Positions 18,726-27,470 of a DNA stretch of 64,000 nt are shown here, one piece after another. The translations under genes and the position numbers were made by a program. Numbering within the stretch: position 1 is the first letter of the stretch; each line of letters begins with the position of its first letter. Source of the DNA: Hymenobacter sp. DG25A. Its GTDB lineage: Bacteria > Bacteroidota > Bacteroidia > Cytophagales > Hymenobacteraceae. The stretch lies in contig NZ_CP012623.1 in the NCBI RefSeq assembly GCF_001280305.1, forward strand, positions 2,666,001 to 2,730,000, given 5' to 3'. The notes beneath the pieces are model-generated. The model did no database searches, was not told the DNA's origin, and saw nothing but the letters and a program-made list of their open reading frames with translations.

Positions 18726-19118
18726 TTGTTACACGCTTGCTATTGCTTTTTACTTTGTCTGCTGCTGCCGGTAGCCGTAACCGCGCAAAGCAGCAGTACG
18801 CCTGCTGCCCCACCCACCGCTACTGCTACCGTACCTCCAAGCGGTATTGCCGTCATGCGGGTGTATGAGGGACGTGGCGTATATGGTTCTGGCATTGTAG
18901 TTACCTACGAGGATGGTAAGACCGATATAACCAACCTGAAGCAGTTTAAATCCATGGACAACTATGTGCCCATGACCCAGGAAATTCAGCTGGCCATTTC
19001 CAAGCTTTACCAGGCGGGTTACGCGCTTATTCAGGCAACCGGCGGCGGCGGCATCAATGAAACCGATGCAAATCGTACCGGCCTTATTGTGCAGACGTTC
19101 ATCTTCCGGAAACAGTAG
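18726..19118 (+). CDS. Small secreted protein, unknown function
   Basis: About 130 residues. The frame has no ATG before its signal peptide; the best start is TTG at 18726 (then LHACYCFLLCLLLPVAVTAQS), with another TTG at 18687 just after the clpB terminator. An ATG at 18718 is in a different frame and hits a stop at once. The mature part has a Ser/Thr/Pro/Ala linker, a small beta unit (GIAVMRVYEGRGVYGSGIVV) and a C-terminal helix-strand unit ending LIVQTFIFRKQ. I do not recognise a family. A strong bidirectional terminator follows. A one-base frameshift near the start cannot be excluded. Confidence 0.6.
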   Translation: MLHACYCFLLCLLLPVAVTAQSSSTPAAPPTATATVPPSGIAVMRVYEGRGVYGSGIVVTYEDGKTDITNLKQFKSMDNYVPMTQEIQLAISKLYQAGYALIQATGGGGINETDANRTGLIVQTFIFRKQ

Positions 19119-19156
19119 CCGTGTTGCACTGAGCTTCCCTCAGTAGATCTATTTGC

Positions 19157-19191
19157 AAAAAACCCCGCTGGAAGTTACCAGCGGGGTTTTT
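19157..19191. terminator. Bidirectional terminator between convergent small secreted genes
   Basis: AAAAACCCCGCTGG pairs with CCAGCGGGGTTTTT around a short loop, with A- and T-tracts. It serves the plus-strand gene ending at 19118 and the minus-strand gene ending at 19210. Confidence 0.9.
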
Positions 19192-19209
19192 GTTTGTATC
19201 AACAGCACT

Positions 19210-19653
19210 TTACTTACCGAAATACTTCCTCTTCAAACGGCTGCTCACGTATTTTGGCAGGGTCTTGCCTTGCTCGAAAGCGCTAAGTATTTCCGCCTCG
19301 CGGGTGGTGCTGAAACGCACTAGCTTGCCAATGCCAATACCGGCCGGTACGCCGCCAAACAGGGCAATTCCGGTAACCGTACTACCGGTAGTAGGTGAAT
19401 CGATGGAATTGCTGCTTGACGCTGCCGCCGCCGTTGCAATACGCACAGCAAACGCGCTGCCAATGGAAGTCCAGATCCAACCGCCGGTGCGGTGTTTGTG
19501 AAACATTGTTTTTACGGCCTGTACTGTATCTGCGTGGGTAGCTGTGCCAGCTGCTGCACTGGGAGCCATGGTACCAGCCGGAACTGCTTGTTGCGCATAC
19601 ACGCTCATGCTGGTAGTCAGAACCAGGCCTGTAATAAGTAATTGTTTTTTCAT
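19210..19653 (-). CDS. Small secreted/membrane protein, paralogue of the 22162 gene
   Basis: A 147-residue protein with a signal peptide (MKKQLLITGLVLTTSMSVYAQQ). Then comes THADTVQAVKTMFHKHRTGG, a glycine-rich hydrophobic middle (GSTVTGIALFGGVPAGIGIGKL) and a basic tail with LSAFEQGKTLPKYVSSRLKRKYF. The same three blocks recur in order in the protein at 22162-22674 (THADTLRAIQAIFRKHRR, TLYEQKQALPKRMQRQLSRQL). The two are therefore diverged paralogues on either side of the TonB receptor gene. Function is unknown; a membrane-inserted middle segment is likely. Confidence 0.72.
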   Translation of the reverse strand: MKKQLLITGLVLTTSMSVYAQQAVPAGTMAPSAAAGTATHADTVQAVKTMFHKHRTGGWIWTSIGSAFAVRIATAAAASSSNSIDSPTTGSTVTGIALFGGVPAGIGIGKLVRFSTTREAEILSAFEQGKTLPKYVSSRLKRKYFGK

Positions 19654-19726
19654 GCTGCTGTAACAAGGATTCAGGAAATCCTTGCCTGATAAAATGAAGG
19701 TGTTGGGAATAGAATATGATTCGTGT

Positions 19727-19734
19727 CAAAGTTA
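19727..19734 (-). promoter_or_regulatory. Candidate -7 element for the 19210-19653 gene
   Basis: On the minus strand this reads TAACTTTG, matching the Bacteroidota -7 consensus TAnnTTTG, about 74 bp upstream of the ATG. No clear -33 TTTG is at the usual distance. Confidence 0.4.
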
Positions 19735-19898
19735 TAACTAACCGCCAAGTACTTTTCTTTCACATTAATTTTCATCAGGAACATTAGCGTACTGGATTTC
19801 AAATGTCATCCGTTTGATGCAGTTGACGGATACCTGACTTACAGAGAAAAGCCCATTAGCAGTGAGTTGACAGTTTTTCGTTATGGATACACAAAGCG

Positions 19899-22013
19899 CT
19901 ACCAGCGCCAGCCCACGGTAGCGCCGCCGTAATAATTACGCCCGGGCGCGGGCTGATAGTAGCGGTTGCCGAAGGCGTTTAAATCATTGCCCAGGCTGTA
20001 TTTTCTATCCGTGGCGTTTTCAATGCCCGCAAATACATCCAGCTCCAGTTGCTGCAGCAGCACCCGCCGCCAGCCACCCCGGGCGGCGAAAGTCCAGTAG
20101 CCGGGGGCAAACACGGTGTTGGCATCGTTGAGGGGCAGGCGGGCCTGGTGGCTGAGGCTGGGCGTGAGGTAAAACCCTTGCTGGAGGCTGGCATTCAGGC
20201 CCGCGCTGAGGGTGTGCGGCGCAGTGCCCGTCAGGCGGTTGCCGGTGTAGTCGTTGGGGCCCTGCTGGTAAGTCTGAAACCGGAAGTGGTTGTAGGCATA
20301 GCTGGCCCAGGCCTGCAGACCCGCTTCGGGGGTGGGCGCATTGAAGGTCCCCCCTTCTACCGATGCAGGCTTCCACAACCAGCCGCTCGCCGCTACCTCC
20401 GCCCCCAACTGGCGGGTGGCCCCGGAGTTGGAAAACAAGGCGGTGCCCTGCGCATTGCTGCGGGTTACAATGGTTTGGCGGAGCTCAAAATCAAACACCG
20501 AAACATCAAACGTGAGCCGATCGGCCAATAGCTGCCCCCTGGTCCCGATTTCGTAGCTGGTGCCGCGCTCGGCCTGCAGGTCGGCGTTCAGGCTGCCATC
20601 GGAAGGGCGAATTTCTTCTTCGGTGGGCGGCGAGAAGCCGGTGCTCACGCTGGCATAGGCTGAAATTTTGGGGCTGAGCTCCTTCAGCAGCGCCACCCGC
20701 GGGGAAACCTCCGGGCGGAAGCTTCGCTTAAACTGATAGGTATCTGGCTGCGCAGCCGCATCCGATACCCGGGTAATGCGGTAGGTCAGGCGGTTGTAGC
20801 TGGCCCCCAGCGTCAGGAGCCAGCCGGCGGGCAGCTCCCAGTCGGCCTGGGTAAAGCCAAAGCCCATAGCCGTCCGGATTTCATCATCGTAGCGCAGGGC
20901 CCCGGGCGTGCCGCCCTGGTTGCGGTAGTTGCGGGAATTCTCGAAGCTGCTTTGCACCTCTGCCCCCGCCAGCAAACGGAGCGTATGTCCGGCCAGGGTA
21001 GTCTGGTAACGGAAGGCGGTGCGCCCGCCCAGCCCCAGCAGCGTGTTCCGCTCATAGTCTACCAGAAAAGGGGTGCGAATAACTGAGCCGGAGCCATACA
21101 ACACGGTTTTATTGCTGAGGCGGGGCGAGAATTGGTATTGATGCGAACCGCCCACCAGGGCAGTGCGGGAACGGTAGGCCGCCTTTTGCGCCACAGTGCC
21201 CGGCCCGACCGGACTATCGGGGCGGGCCTGCCGGGGGTTCTGCTGAAACTGCGCCAGGGTAAGGCCACCGGGCAGCTGATAATCCAGATCCGTATACAGC
21301 AGATGCAGGGCCACGGTGCGCTCATCAGAAGGCCGCAGCTCCCCATCCAGGGCCACTACGCTGCGGCGCTGGGCACTCTGCTGGCGGTAGCCATCCAGGG
21401 TCTGACGCACGTACTGGGCGCGCCAGCTGGCTTTTTCCGTGGCGCTTTCGGCAGCTACGTTATAGCGCCGCAACCCAAAGCTGCCCGCCGTGAAGCCGGT
21501 TTGTGCCCGGGTGGTGCCCGCGGCCGGCCGGGGGCTGCTGAACAGTACGGCCCCGCCAGTTCCGGCGCCGTAGGCACTGCCTGCCGGGCCTTTCAGCACT
21601 TCAATGCGCCCAATAGTAGCGGGGTCCAGCAGGTTGAGCGGGGTGCTGCCGCTGGCCTCGGTGAAGGGAATATCGTTGTAGTAAACCTTCACATTGCGCA
21701 CCCCAAACGGCGAGCGGAGCGTGCTGCCCCGTACGCTGAGGCGGTAGCTGGCGGTGGCCCGCTCCTCCAGCCGCACGCCCGGCAGCGTATTCACGGCCGC
21801 CGTAAGGGAGGTCTGGTTGAACTGGTTGATAACGCGGGCATCTACTACCCCAATACCGGCGGCGGTGCGGCGCAACGGCAGCTCCTGTCCGTAGCCGGTT
21901 ACGGTGGTTTCCGGGAGCAGCACGGTGCGGGTGGTATCCGGTGCGGGCAGGGTTTGCCCCAGTAGCGGGACGCTGCCCAGCAGCAATCCACTCAACAGGA
22001 AAATACGATTCAT
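19899..22013 (-). CDS. TonB-dependent receptor (siderophore/iron-complex type)
   Basis: A 704-residue outer-membrane receptor. A signal peptide (LLLGSVPLLGQ) is followed by a TonB-box-like stretch PETTVTGYG. The plug domain (about 45-155) includes LPGVRLEERATASYRLSVRG, and IEVLKGPAGSAYGAGTGGAVLF as its conserved end. A 22-strand type barrel fills the rest, ending AGRNYYGGATVGWRW with the terminal aromatic. There is no N-terminal carboxypeptidase-like or SusC extension, so it belongs to the FecA/FhuA-like group rather than SusC. Ligand and partners are not indicated; no ABC importer is adjacent. A decayed HupE fragment lies just upstream of its start. Confidence 0.9.
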   Translation of the reverse strand: MNRIFLLSGLLLGSVPLLGQTLPAPDTTRTVLLPETTVTGYGQELPLRRTAAGIGVVDARVINQFNQTSLTAAVNTLPGVRLEERATASYRLSVRGSTLRSPFGVRNVKVYYNDIPFTEASGSTPLNLLDPATIGRIEVLKGPAGSAYGAGTGGAVLFSSPRPAAGTTRAQTGFTAGSFGLRRYNVAAESATEKASWRAQYVRQTLDGYRQQSAQRRSVVALDGELRPSDERTVALHLLYTDLDYQLPGGLTLAQFQQNPRQARPDSPVGPGTVAQKAAYRSRTALVGGSHQYQFSPRLSNKTVLYGSGSVIRTPFLVDYERNTLLGLGGRTAFRYQTTLAGHTLRLLAGAEVQSSFENSRNYRNQGGTPGALRYDDEIRTAMGFGFTQADWELPAGWLLTLGASYNRLTYRITRVSDAAAQPDTYQFKRSFRPEVSPRVALLKELSPKISAYASVSTGFSPPTEEEIRPSDGSLNADLQAERGTSYEIGTRGQLLADRLTFDVSVFDFELRQTIVTRSNAQGTALFSNSGATRQLGAEVAASGWLWKPASVEGGTFNAPTPEAGLQAWASYAYNHFRFQTYQQGPNDYTGNRLTGTAPHTLSAGLNASLQQGFYLTPSLSHQARLPLNDANTVFAPGYWTFAARGGWRRVLLQQLELDVFAGIENATDRKYSLGNDLNAFGNRYYQPAPGRNYYGGATVGWRW

Positions 22014-22086
22014 CAGAAAGAGAAAAAGCCGGCCTCTCCCAACGCGGAAGCATCTGCTCAGGTTGGGCTAATATGGCCAGCCTTAC

Positions 22087-22131
22087 TTCAGACCTACCTC
22101 CAGTTCGGCTCCTTTCACATCTTCAATCTGC
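22087..22131 (+). pseudogene. Remnant of a duplicated HupE/UreJ 5' end
   Basis: These 45 bases match positions 22750-22794, the fourth to eighteenth codons of the intact HupE/UreJ gene, at 42 of 45 positions by eye. After that the match fades and the frame closes. It is a partial duplication or the scar of an older copy, some 660 bp upstream of the intact gene. Confidence 0.75.
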
Positions 22132-22161
22132 TGAGGTTATGCCAGCTGCATAATTCAGCAC

Positions 22162-22674
22162 TTAGCGCAGTTTTGCCAGCTGCCGGGACAATTGCCGTTG
22201 CATACGCTTGGGAAGCGCCTGCTTTTGCTCGTAGAGGGTTATCATGTCCCGTTCACTTCTCCGGGTGTTTTTGAAGGCGGTGTTAAGTGCCTCGTAGAGT
22301 AGAACAAAACCACCAACTGTTCCTACAACAAATCCTGCTGAACGCCAGGTAGAGCCATCATTCTGCGGAGTGGAGTACCCAATTATAGCAACTGAGCCGG
22401 AGTTCATTTCCTCGCTCAAACAATAAATCCCTCCCGCCAAAAGAACAGGGAATGAGCCAGCCATTACCCGGGCATTACGGCGGTGCTTCCTGAAAATAGC
22501 CTGAATAGCGCGCAGGGTATCGGCGTGGGTATAGGTTGCGGCGGTAGCTGCCGGCCGGGCAATGTGGAGGATGGAGTCGGTGGAAGTTTGTGCCCGGGCA
22601 AAGGGGGCTAAACAAATGAGTAATCCGAGAATAAGCACTAATCGGAGCATAACGGGAAAATAGGATACATACAC
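22162..22674 (-). CDS. Small secreted/membrane protein, paralogue of the 19210 gene
   Basis: A 170-residue protein. A signal peptide (LILGLLICLAPFARAQ) precedes THADTLRAIQAIFRKHRRNA. Two hydrophobic stretches follow (MAGSFPVLLAGGIYCL and WRSAGFVVGTVGGFVLLYEAL). The basic tail (TLYEQKQALPKRMQRQL) matches its paralogue at 19210-19653. I do not recognise a named family. It lies between the HupE remnant and the divergent intact HupE gene. Confidence 0.7.
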   Translation of the reverse strand: MYVSYFPVMLRLVLILGLLICLAPFARAQTSTDSILHIARPAATAATYTHADTLRAIQAIFRKHRRNARVMAGSFPVLLAGGIYCLSEEMNSGSVAIIGYSTPQNDGSTWRSAGFVVGTVGGFVLLYEALNTAFKNTRRSERDMITLYEQKQALPKRMQRQLSRQLAKLR

Positions 22675-22727
22675 TTGCGGCGGTAATATATAGCAGTTCC
22701 GGATATAGCAGTTCCGGCTTCCCTGTC

Positions 22728-22735
22728 TAGCTTTG
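22728..22735 (+). promoter_or_regulatory. Candidate -7 element of the hupE/ureJ-like gene
   Basis: TAGCTTTG fits TAnnTTTG and lies 4 bp before the ATG, so the transcript would be nearly leaderless. No -33 element was recognised. Confidence 0.35.
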
Positions 22736-22739
22736 CCTT

Positions 22740-23327
22740 ATGTCCGTTTTTCAGACCTACCTCCAGCTCGGCTTCTTCCACATCTTCAATCTGCAGGCTT
22801 ACGACCACCTGGTGTTCCTGCTGGCCCTGTGCGCGCCCTATGTGCTGCAGGACTGGCGGCGCGTGGCGGCGCTGGTCACCAGCTTCACGGTGGGCCACTC
22901 CATTACGCTGGCGCTGGCCACGCTGGGCTTTGTGCAGTACAGCCCGGCGCTCATTGAAGTGCTGATTCCCGTTACCATTCTGCTCACCTGCCTGGTGAAC
23001 CTGAGCAAGGCCGGGCAGCGCCCCAACCCCAGGGCCCCTATTGTGCTGGCCTTGCCTAACCTACTGGCCATCAGCTTTGGGCTGATTCATGGCCTGGGCT
23101 TTTCCAGCTACCTGCGCGAGCTGCTGGGCCACCAGAGCCGGCCGGTGCTGGAGCTGCTGGCTTTCAATGTGGGCGTGGAACTTGGGCAGCTCTTAATTGT
23201 GTCTTTGATCCTGATACTGGGCTTGGTGGTGCTGCGGGTATTTAACGTAGCCCGCCGCGACTGGCTGCTGGTAGTAAGCGGCGCGGCAGCGGGCATTGCG
23301 GTTATTTTGCTGCTGCAGCACGCCTAA
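22740..23327 (+). CDS. HupE/UreJ family membrane protein
   Basis: A 195-residue polytopic protein of the HupE/UreJ_2 family. Members are found with [NiFe]-hydrogenase and urease genes and are thought to take up nickel, but many Bacteroidota members stand alone. The N-terminus SVFQTYLQLGFFHIFNLQAYDH carries the family FxxGxxHxxxGxDH-like helix in variant form (YDHLVFLLAL). The GLIHGLGFSSYLRE and NVGVELGQL motifs are also typical. Six to seven transmembrane helices are visible. No nickel enzyme is in the window, so nickel transport is not established here. A 45-bp remnant of its 5' end lies at 22087. Confidence 0.85.
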   Translation: MSVFQTYLQLGFFHIFNLQAYDHLVFLLALCAPYVLQDWRRVAALVTSFTVGHSITLALATLGFVQYSPALIEVLIPVTILLTCLVNLSKAGQRPNPRAPIVLALPNLLAISFGLIHGLGFSSYLRELLGHQSRPVLELLAFNVGVELGQLLIVSLILILGLVVLRVFNVARRDWLLVVSGAAAGIAVILLLQHA

Positions 23328-23415
23328 GGCGGGTTAAAGTGCAACCGCCCCAGTGGCTGTTATAGAGATGCAACGTTCCTATCCTGAAAGTGTCTTATTT
23401 CGCATTGTCATTTCG

Positions 23416-23423
23416 TAGCTTTG
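23416..23423 (+). promoter_or_regulatory. Candidate -7 element of the M1 peptidase gene
   Basis: TAGCTTTG matches TAnnTTTG, 38 bp before the ATG at 23462. It lies inside the longer open frame that begins at 23390, which argues for the 23462 start. Confidence 0.4.
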
Positions 23424-23461
23424 ATTTTCTGTTTTTTGATCTTCGTTTCACCCCTGTTTAC

Positions 23462-25813
23462 ATGCTGAAACATTTCTTCCTCACGGCTGGTGTGGCGGTG
23501 CTGGTAGCCGGCCCATTGGCTGCCCAGTCCACCAACTCCGGCACCGATAAATTTGCCCAGCTGGGCCAGGAGCTGCCCACGCCCAACGCGTACCGCACGG
23601 CCTCCGGGGCACCCGGCAGCCAATATTGGCAGCAGCGCGCCGACTACAACATTCAGGTGAAGCTGGATGATGAAAAGCAGTCCATCACGGGCTCCGAGGA
23701 CATCACCTACACCAACCTCTCGCCCGATGTGCTCACTTACCTGTGGGTGCAGCTGGACCAGAACATCATGGACAAAAACTCCATCACGCAAGCCACAGAA
23801 GTAGGCGAGCTGTCGGATAAGATGTCCTTCCGTGGGCTGGAGTACCTGATGAACTCCGACTTTGAAGGCGGCTTCAAGATTTCGGAAGTGAAGCTGAAAG
23901 GTGGTAAAGCTCTGTCCCACGTCATCAACCACACCATGATGCGCATTGACCTGCCCACGCCCTTGCGGCCCAAGCAGGCAGTTACGTTCAGCATCAAGTG
24001 GAGCTACAACATCAACGACCAGCTGAAAATCAATCAGCGCTCCGGCTACGAGTTCTTCCCCGAGGACAAGAACTACCTCTACGAAATTGCCCAGTTTTAC
24101 CCCCGCATGGCGGTGTACTCTGACTTTCAGGGCTGGCAGCACAAGCAGTTCCTGGGCAATGGCGAGTTTGCCCTGCCCTTCGGTGACTACCGCGTGAGCA
24201 TTACGGCCCCCGCCGACCACGTAGTAGGCGCTACCGGCGTGCTGCAGAACCCCGGCGAAGTACTGACGGCCGCCCAGCGCCAGCGCCTGGAGAAAGCCAA
24301 GAATGCCAAAACGCCCGTGCTCATCGTGAGCCAGCAGGAAGCCGAAGCCGCCGAGCAGAAGCGCGCCAAAGGCACCAAAACCTGGACCTACGCCGCCAAA
24401 AACGTACGTGACTTTGCCTGGGCTTCGTCTCGCAAATTCATCTGGGATGCCATGCAGATTAAGCAGGCCGGCAAGCCCGTAATGTGCATGAGCTACTACC
24501 CCAAAGAGGGCAACCCGCTGTGGGGCAAATACTCCACGGAAGTTGTCGCGCACACCATCAAAACCTACTCCAAGTACACCATCGACTACGAGTACCCGGT
24601 AGCTATTTCGGTGCACGGCCCGGTGGGCGGCATGGAATACCCTATGCTGTGCTTCAACGGCGGCCGCCCCGAGAAAGACGGCACCTACTCCGCTGAGCGG
24701 AAATACGGGATGATTTCGGTGATTATCCACGAAGTGGGCCACAACTTCTTCCCCATGATCATCAACTCCGATGAGCGCCAGTGGACGTGGATGGACGAAG
24801 GCCTGAACACCTTTGTGCAGTACCTCACGGAGCAGGAATGGGAGCGTGGCTACCCCTCCCGCCGCGGTGAGCCCAAGCTGATTGTGGACTACATGCGCAC
24901 CGGCAAAAACGTGCAGACCCCGATTATGACCAACTCGGAATCGGTGCTGCAGTTTGGGCCGAACGCCTACGCCAAGCCCGCTACCGGCCTGAACATTCTG
25001 CGCGAAACCATTCTGGGCCGTCAGCTTTTCGACTACGCCTTTAAGGAATACGCCCGTCGCTGGGCCTACAAGCACCCCGAGCCCGCTGACTTCTTCCGCA
25101 CCATGGAAGACGCCTCCGGCACTGACCTGGACTGGTTCTGGCGCGGCTGGTTCTACACCACCGACTACACCGACCTCAGCATTGAAGGCGTGAAGTGGTA
25201 CACCGTAGACTCCAAGAACCCCGAAATTGAAAACGTCCGCAAGCGCGAGCAACTGAATGCGGCCCCTAAAACCCTCTCGGAGCAGCGCAACCTGCAGGAC
25301 ATCAAGCGTACCCTGGTAGACGACAAGCCCGAGCTGAAGGACTTCTACAACCAGTATGACCCGCTGGCTACCACTGAGGCCGACAAGAAGCGCTATCAGG
25401 AGTATGTATCTAAGCTTACTCCCGAGCAGCAGAAGCGCCTTTCCGGCGGCCTGCACTTCTACGAGGTAAGCCTGAAAAACCTGGGCGGCCTCACCATGCC
25501 GGTTATTGTGCAGATGACCTACGAGGACGGCAAGCAGGAAGTAGTGAACATTCCGGCCGAAATCTGGCGCAAGAACAACGCCCAGGTAACGAAGGTGTTC
25601 ATCACTGAGAAGCCCGTTGTAAGCTTTGTGCTAGACCCCTTCCTGGAAACCGCCGATACGGACCTGTCTAACAACGCCTTCCCGCACCGGAATTCGCCTT
25701 CGCGCTTCGAGTTGTTTGAACAGCAGCAGCGCGCACAGACGAACCCGATGCAGAACGCCATGCAGCAGACGGAGAAGAAACCAACCGGCACCAGCACGGG
25801 CGGCAGCAACTAA
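23462..25813 (+). CDS. Secreted M1 family zinc metallopeptidase
   Basis: A 783-residue aminopeptidase-type gluzincin. A signal peptide (MLKHFFLTAGVAVLVAGPLAAQ) is followed by the N-terminal beta domain (residues about 40-280). Next comes the substrate-binding GGMEYP motif (variant of GAMEN). The zinc site is HEVGH at 423-427 with E446 nineteen residues after the second His, giving HExxH-x18-E. The catalytic glutamate is E424. The C-terminal third includes the helical domain and an extra strand-rich tail ending with a Gln/Thr/Gly-rich stretch. It is probably periplasmic or surface-located and trims peptides. A terminator hairpin follows. Confidence 0.92.
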   Translation: MLKHFFLTAGVAVLVAGPLAAQSTNSGTDKFAQLGQELPTPNAYRTASGAPGSQYWQQRADYNIQVKLDDEKQSITGSEDITYTNLSPDVLTYLWVQLDQNIMDKNSITQATEVGELSDKMSFRGLEYLMNSDFEGGFKISEVKLKGGKALSHVINHTMMRIDLPTPLRPKQAVTFSIKWSYNINDQLKINQRSGYEFFPEDKNYLYEIAQFYPRMAVYSDFQGWQHKQFLGNGEFALPFGDYRVSITAPADHVVGATGVLQNPGEVLTAAQRQRLEKAKNAKTPVLIVSQQEAEAAEQKRAKGTKTWTYAAKNVRDFAWASSRKFIWDAMQIKQAGKPVMCMSYYPKEGNPLWGKYSTEVVAHTIKTYSKYTIDYEYPVAISVHGPVGGMEYPMLCFNGGRPEKDGTYSAERKYGMISVIIHEVGHNFFPMIINSDERQWTWMDEGLNTFVQYLTEQEWERGYPSRRGEPKLIVDYMRTGKNVQTPIMTNSESVLQFGPNAYAKPATGLNILRETILGRQLFDYAFKEYARRWAYKHPEPADFFRTMEDASGTDLDWFWRGWFYTTDYTDLSIEGVKWYTVDSKNPEIENVRKREQLNAAPKTLSEQRNLQDIKRTLVDDKPELKDFYNQYDPLATTEADKKRYQEYVSKLTPEQQKRLSGGLHFYEVSLKNLGGLTMPVIVQMTYEDGKQEVVNIPAEIWRKNNAQVTKVFITEKPVVSFVLDPFLETADTDLSNNAFPHRNSPSRFELFEQQQRAQTNPMQNAMQQTEKKPTGTSTGGSN

Positions 25814-25846
25814 GCCGCAACTCTGGAAGCCTAACTCCAGTACTGA

Positions 25847-25878
25847 AACAGCCGCGCCAACTGGTGCGGCTGTTTTTT
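25847..25878 (+). terminator. Rho-independent terminator of the M1 peptidase gene
   Basis: ACAGCCGC and GCGGCTGT pair around a 9-nt loop, followed by TTTTTT. It lies 34 bp after the stop. Confidence 0.85.
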
Positions 25879-25902
25879 ATTCTACCCTTTGCTACTTTTC
25901 AC

Positions 25903-26277
25903 ATGGGACTACTCGACGGCTTACTCGGCAATGCATCAGAAAAAGATGCCCAGGAATTACAGGAAGAGCTGACGAAGGTACTGGCCTCTACCGAGCGGGT
26001 AGAACGGGCATACGTACTCATCCGGGACCAGATAATCTTCACCAACAAGCGCCTGATTACCGTGGATAAGCAGGGTGTTACGGGCAAAAAGGCCGAGCTG
26101 CTAAGCATTCCCTACCGCAGCATCACGCAGTTTTCCATGGAAACCACCGGGCATTTTGATCTGGAATCGGAGCTGAAAATCTGGGTGCGCGGGCAGGCAG
26201 CCCCCATCATCAAAACCTTCCGCGACGATAAAAGCATCCATGACATTTACCGGGCCCTGAGCGAGTATGCGTTGTAG
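25903..26277 (+). CDS. Bacterial PH domain protein
   Basis: A 124-residue protein starting MGLLDGLLGNASEKDAQELQ. After a short helical lead (to about residue 35) it has the bPH_1 pattern: YVLIRDQIIFTNKRLITVDK, then LLSIPYRSITQFSMET, an acidic strand ESELKIWVRG, and a closing helix IHDIYRALSEYAL. This family (YvbH-like) folds as a PH domain, and its role in bacteria is poorly known. No signal peptide is present, so it is cytoplasmic. The start at 25903 is preferred to an in-frame ATG at 25864 that lies inside the preceding terminator. Confidence 0.85.
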   Translation: MGLLDGLLGNASEKDAQELQEELTKVLASTERVERAYVLIRDQIIFTNKRLITVDKQGVTGKKAELLSIPYRSITQFSMETTGHFDLESELKIWVRGQAAPIIKTFRDDKSIHDIYRALSEYAL

Positions 26278-26345
26278 CGCTTAAGCCTGCAACCATTTAA
26301 GCAGGCTCAGGCTCCTTAAGGCATACTTCTTACTCTCCCCGGTTT

Positions 26346-26720
26346 ATGCATAAGATATTTCTGGCCACTGTAGCCGGCTTGTTGGCGTTGGCCCTGATCA
26401 GTAGCTGCAAGGAAGAAAACGTAAATCTGCAGCTGAACTGCGCCCGGGGACGGGTCATTGGTCCCAGCTGCAATGGCCTGCTTATCCAGCTGTTGGAGGA
26501 AACCAGTGTAGGGCAAAATATCACGTATCAGGATACAGTGTATACCAACGTGTTTGGCACTTACTCCCCACTTCCAGATACTTTAAAAGCCGGCGACACC
26601 TTTGTATTCAGCCTGCAGCCCGCTACAGATGCGGATGCCACTGCGCAACCGTGCCTGGCTATTTACCAGAGTTACGACGTACCCCAACTCACGGTAGGCC
26701 CGCCCAAATGTCTGAAATAG
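26346..26720 (+). CDS. Small lipoprotein, unknown function
   Basis: A 124-residue protein with a lipobox: hydrophobic VAGLLALALISSC, with Cys 21 as the likely lipidated residue, followed by KEEN. The mature part contains four further cysteines (NCARG, SCNG, PCLA, KCLK), which could form two disulfides. Short strands (NITYQDTVYTNVFG, DTFVFSLQP) suggest a small beta domain. I recognise no family. Flanked by the PH-domain gene and KDPG aldolase, with no obvious link. Confidence 0.7.
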   Translation: MHKIFLATVAGLLALALISSCKEENVNLQLNCARGRVIGPSCNGLLIQLLEETSVGQNITYQDTVYTNVFGTYSPLPDTLKAGDTFVFSLQPATDADATAQPCLAIYQSYDVPQLTVGPPKCLK

Positions 26721-26799
26721 CCGTACCCAGAGCTGGCTACCTGGCGCCTGCCGCTTAGCATAATGGGGAAGGTGGCCTGACCCGAAATTTCTTCCGCTT

Positions 26800-27450
26800 A
26801 TGCCCCGATTTACCCGTACGCACACCATTACGCAAGCGCAGAGCACCCCGCTAATTCCGGTTTTCTACCACGCCGAAGCCGTGTATGCCCGCCAGGTATT
26901 GCAAGCGTGCTACGAGGGCGGCGTCCGGTTGTTTGAGTTCACCAACCGCGGACCCAACGCCTTTGCCATCTTCGCCGATTTACAGCGCTTTGTAGAAGCA
27001 GAATACCCAGAGCTGCTCCTGGGAGCCGGCACCATTTTCACGGCCGAAGAAGCCGAGCGGTTTATTGAGGCGGGCGCTGACTTTATCATTCAACCCATTA
27101 TCAGCGCGGAAGTAGCGGCCGTGTGTCAGCGCCACAACCTGGCCTGGCTGCCCGGCGTCATGACCCTGAATGAGGTGTATCAGGCCCAGCAGCTGGGCGC
27201 GGCCCTCGTAAAGCTATTTCCGGCGGCCCAGCTTACTCCGGCTTATCTGAAAGCCCTGCGCGGCTCCATGCCTACCCTGCCCATTATGGCTACCGGCGGT
27301 ATTCAGCCCACAGTGCCGATGCTCACCGAATGGCGGGAAGCCGGCGCTACCTGCGTAGGCATTGATGCCCGCCTGCTGCTAACGGATGATCCAGCCACCT
27401 TATCGGCGCAGGTAGCCATGCTGATGCGGGCTCTGAGTACTACAGCTTAG
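26800..27450 (+). CDS. eda: KDPG / KHG aldolase
   Basis: A 216-residue TIM-barrel class I aldolase that splits 2-keto-3-deoxy-6-phosphogluconate to pyruvate and glyceraldehyde-3-phosphate (Entner-Doudoroff and uronate routes). The general base is E46 in FEFTNRG. LLGAGTIF gives the GAGT loop, and WLPGVMTLNE the PGV motif. The Schiff-base lysine is K138 in LVKLFPA, and MATGGI forms the phosphate loop. Length fits exactly. No kdgK or edd gene is adjacent, so its source of KDPG is not shown here. Repeat A copy 2 follows the stop. Confidence 0.92.
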   Translation: MPRFTRTHTITQAQSTPLIPVFYHAEAVYARQVLQACYEGGVRLFEFTNRGPNAFAIFADLQRFVEAEYPELLLGAGTIFTAEEAERFIEAGADFIIQPIISAEVAAVCQRHNLAWLPGVMTLNEVYQAQQLGAALVKLFPAAQLTPAYLKALRGSMPTLPIMATGGIQPTVPMLTEWREAGATCVGIDARLLLTDDPATLSAQVAMLMRALSTTA

Positions 27451-27470
27451 CTGCACGAATAAATAAGACC

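Noticed and set aside
23408..25456. A 682-residue minus-strand open frame
   Set aside because: It is antisense to the M1 peptidase gene, which has a full HExxH-x18-E motif; the minus frame has no recognisable domain and an unnatural composition (GC-rich mirror of codons).
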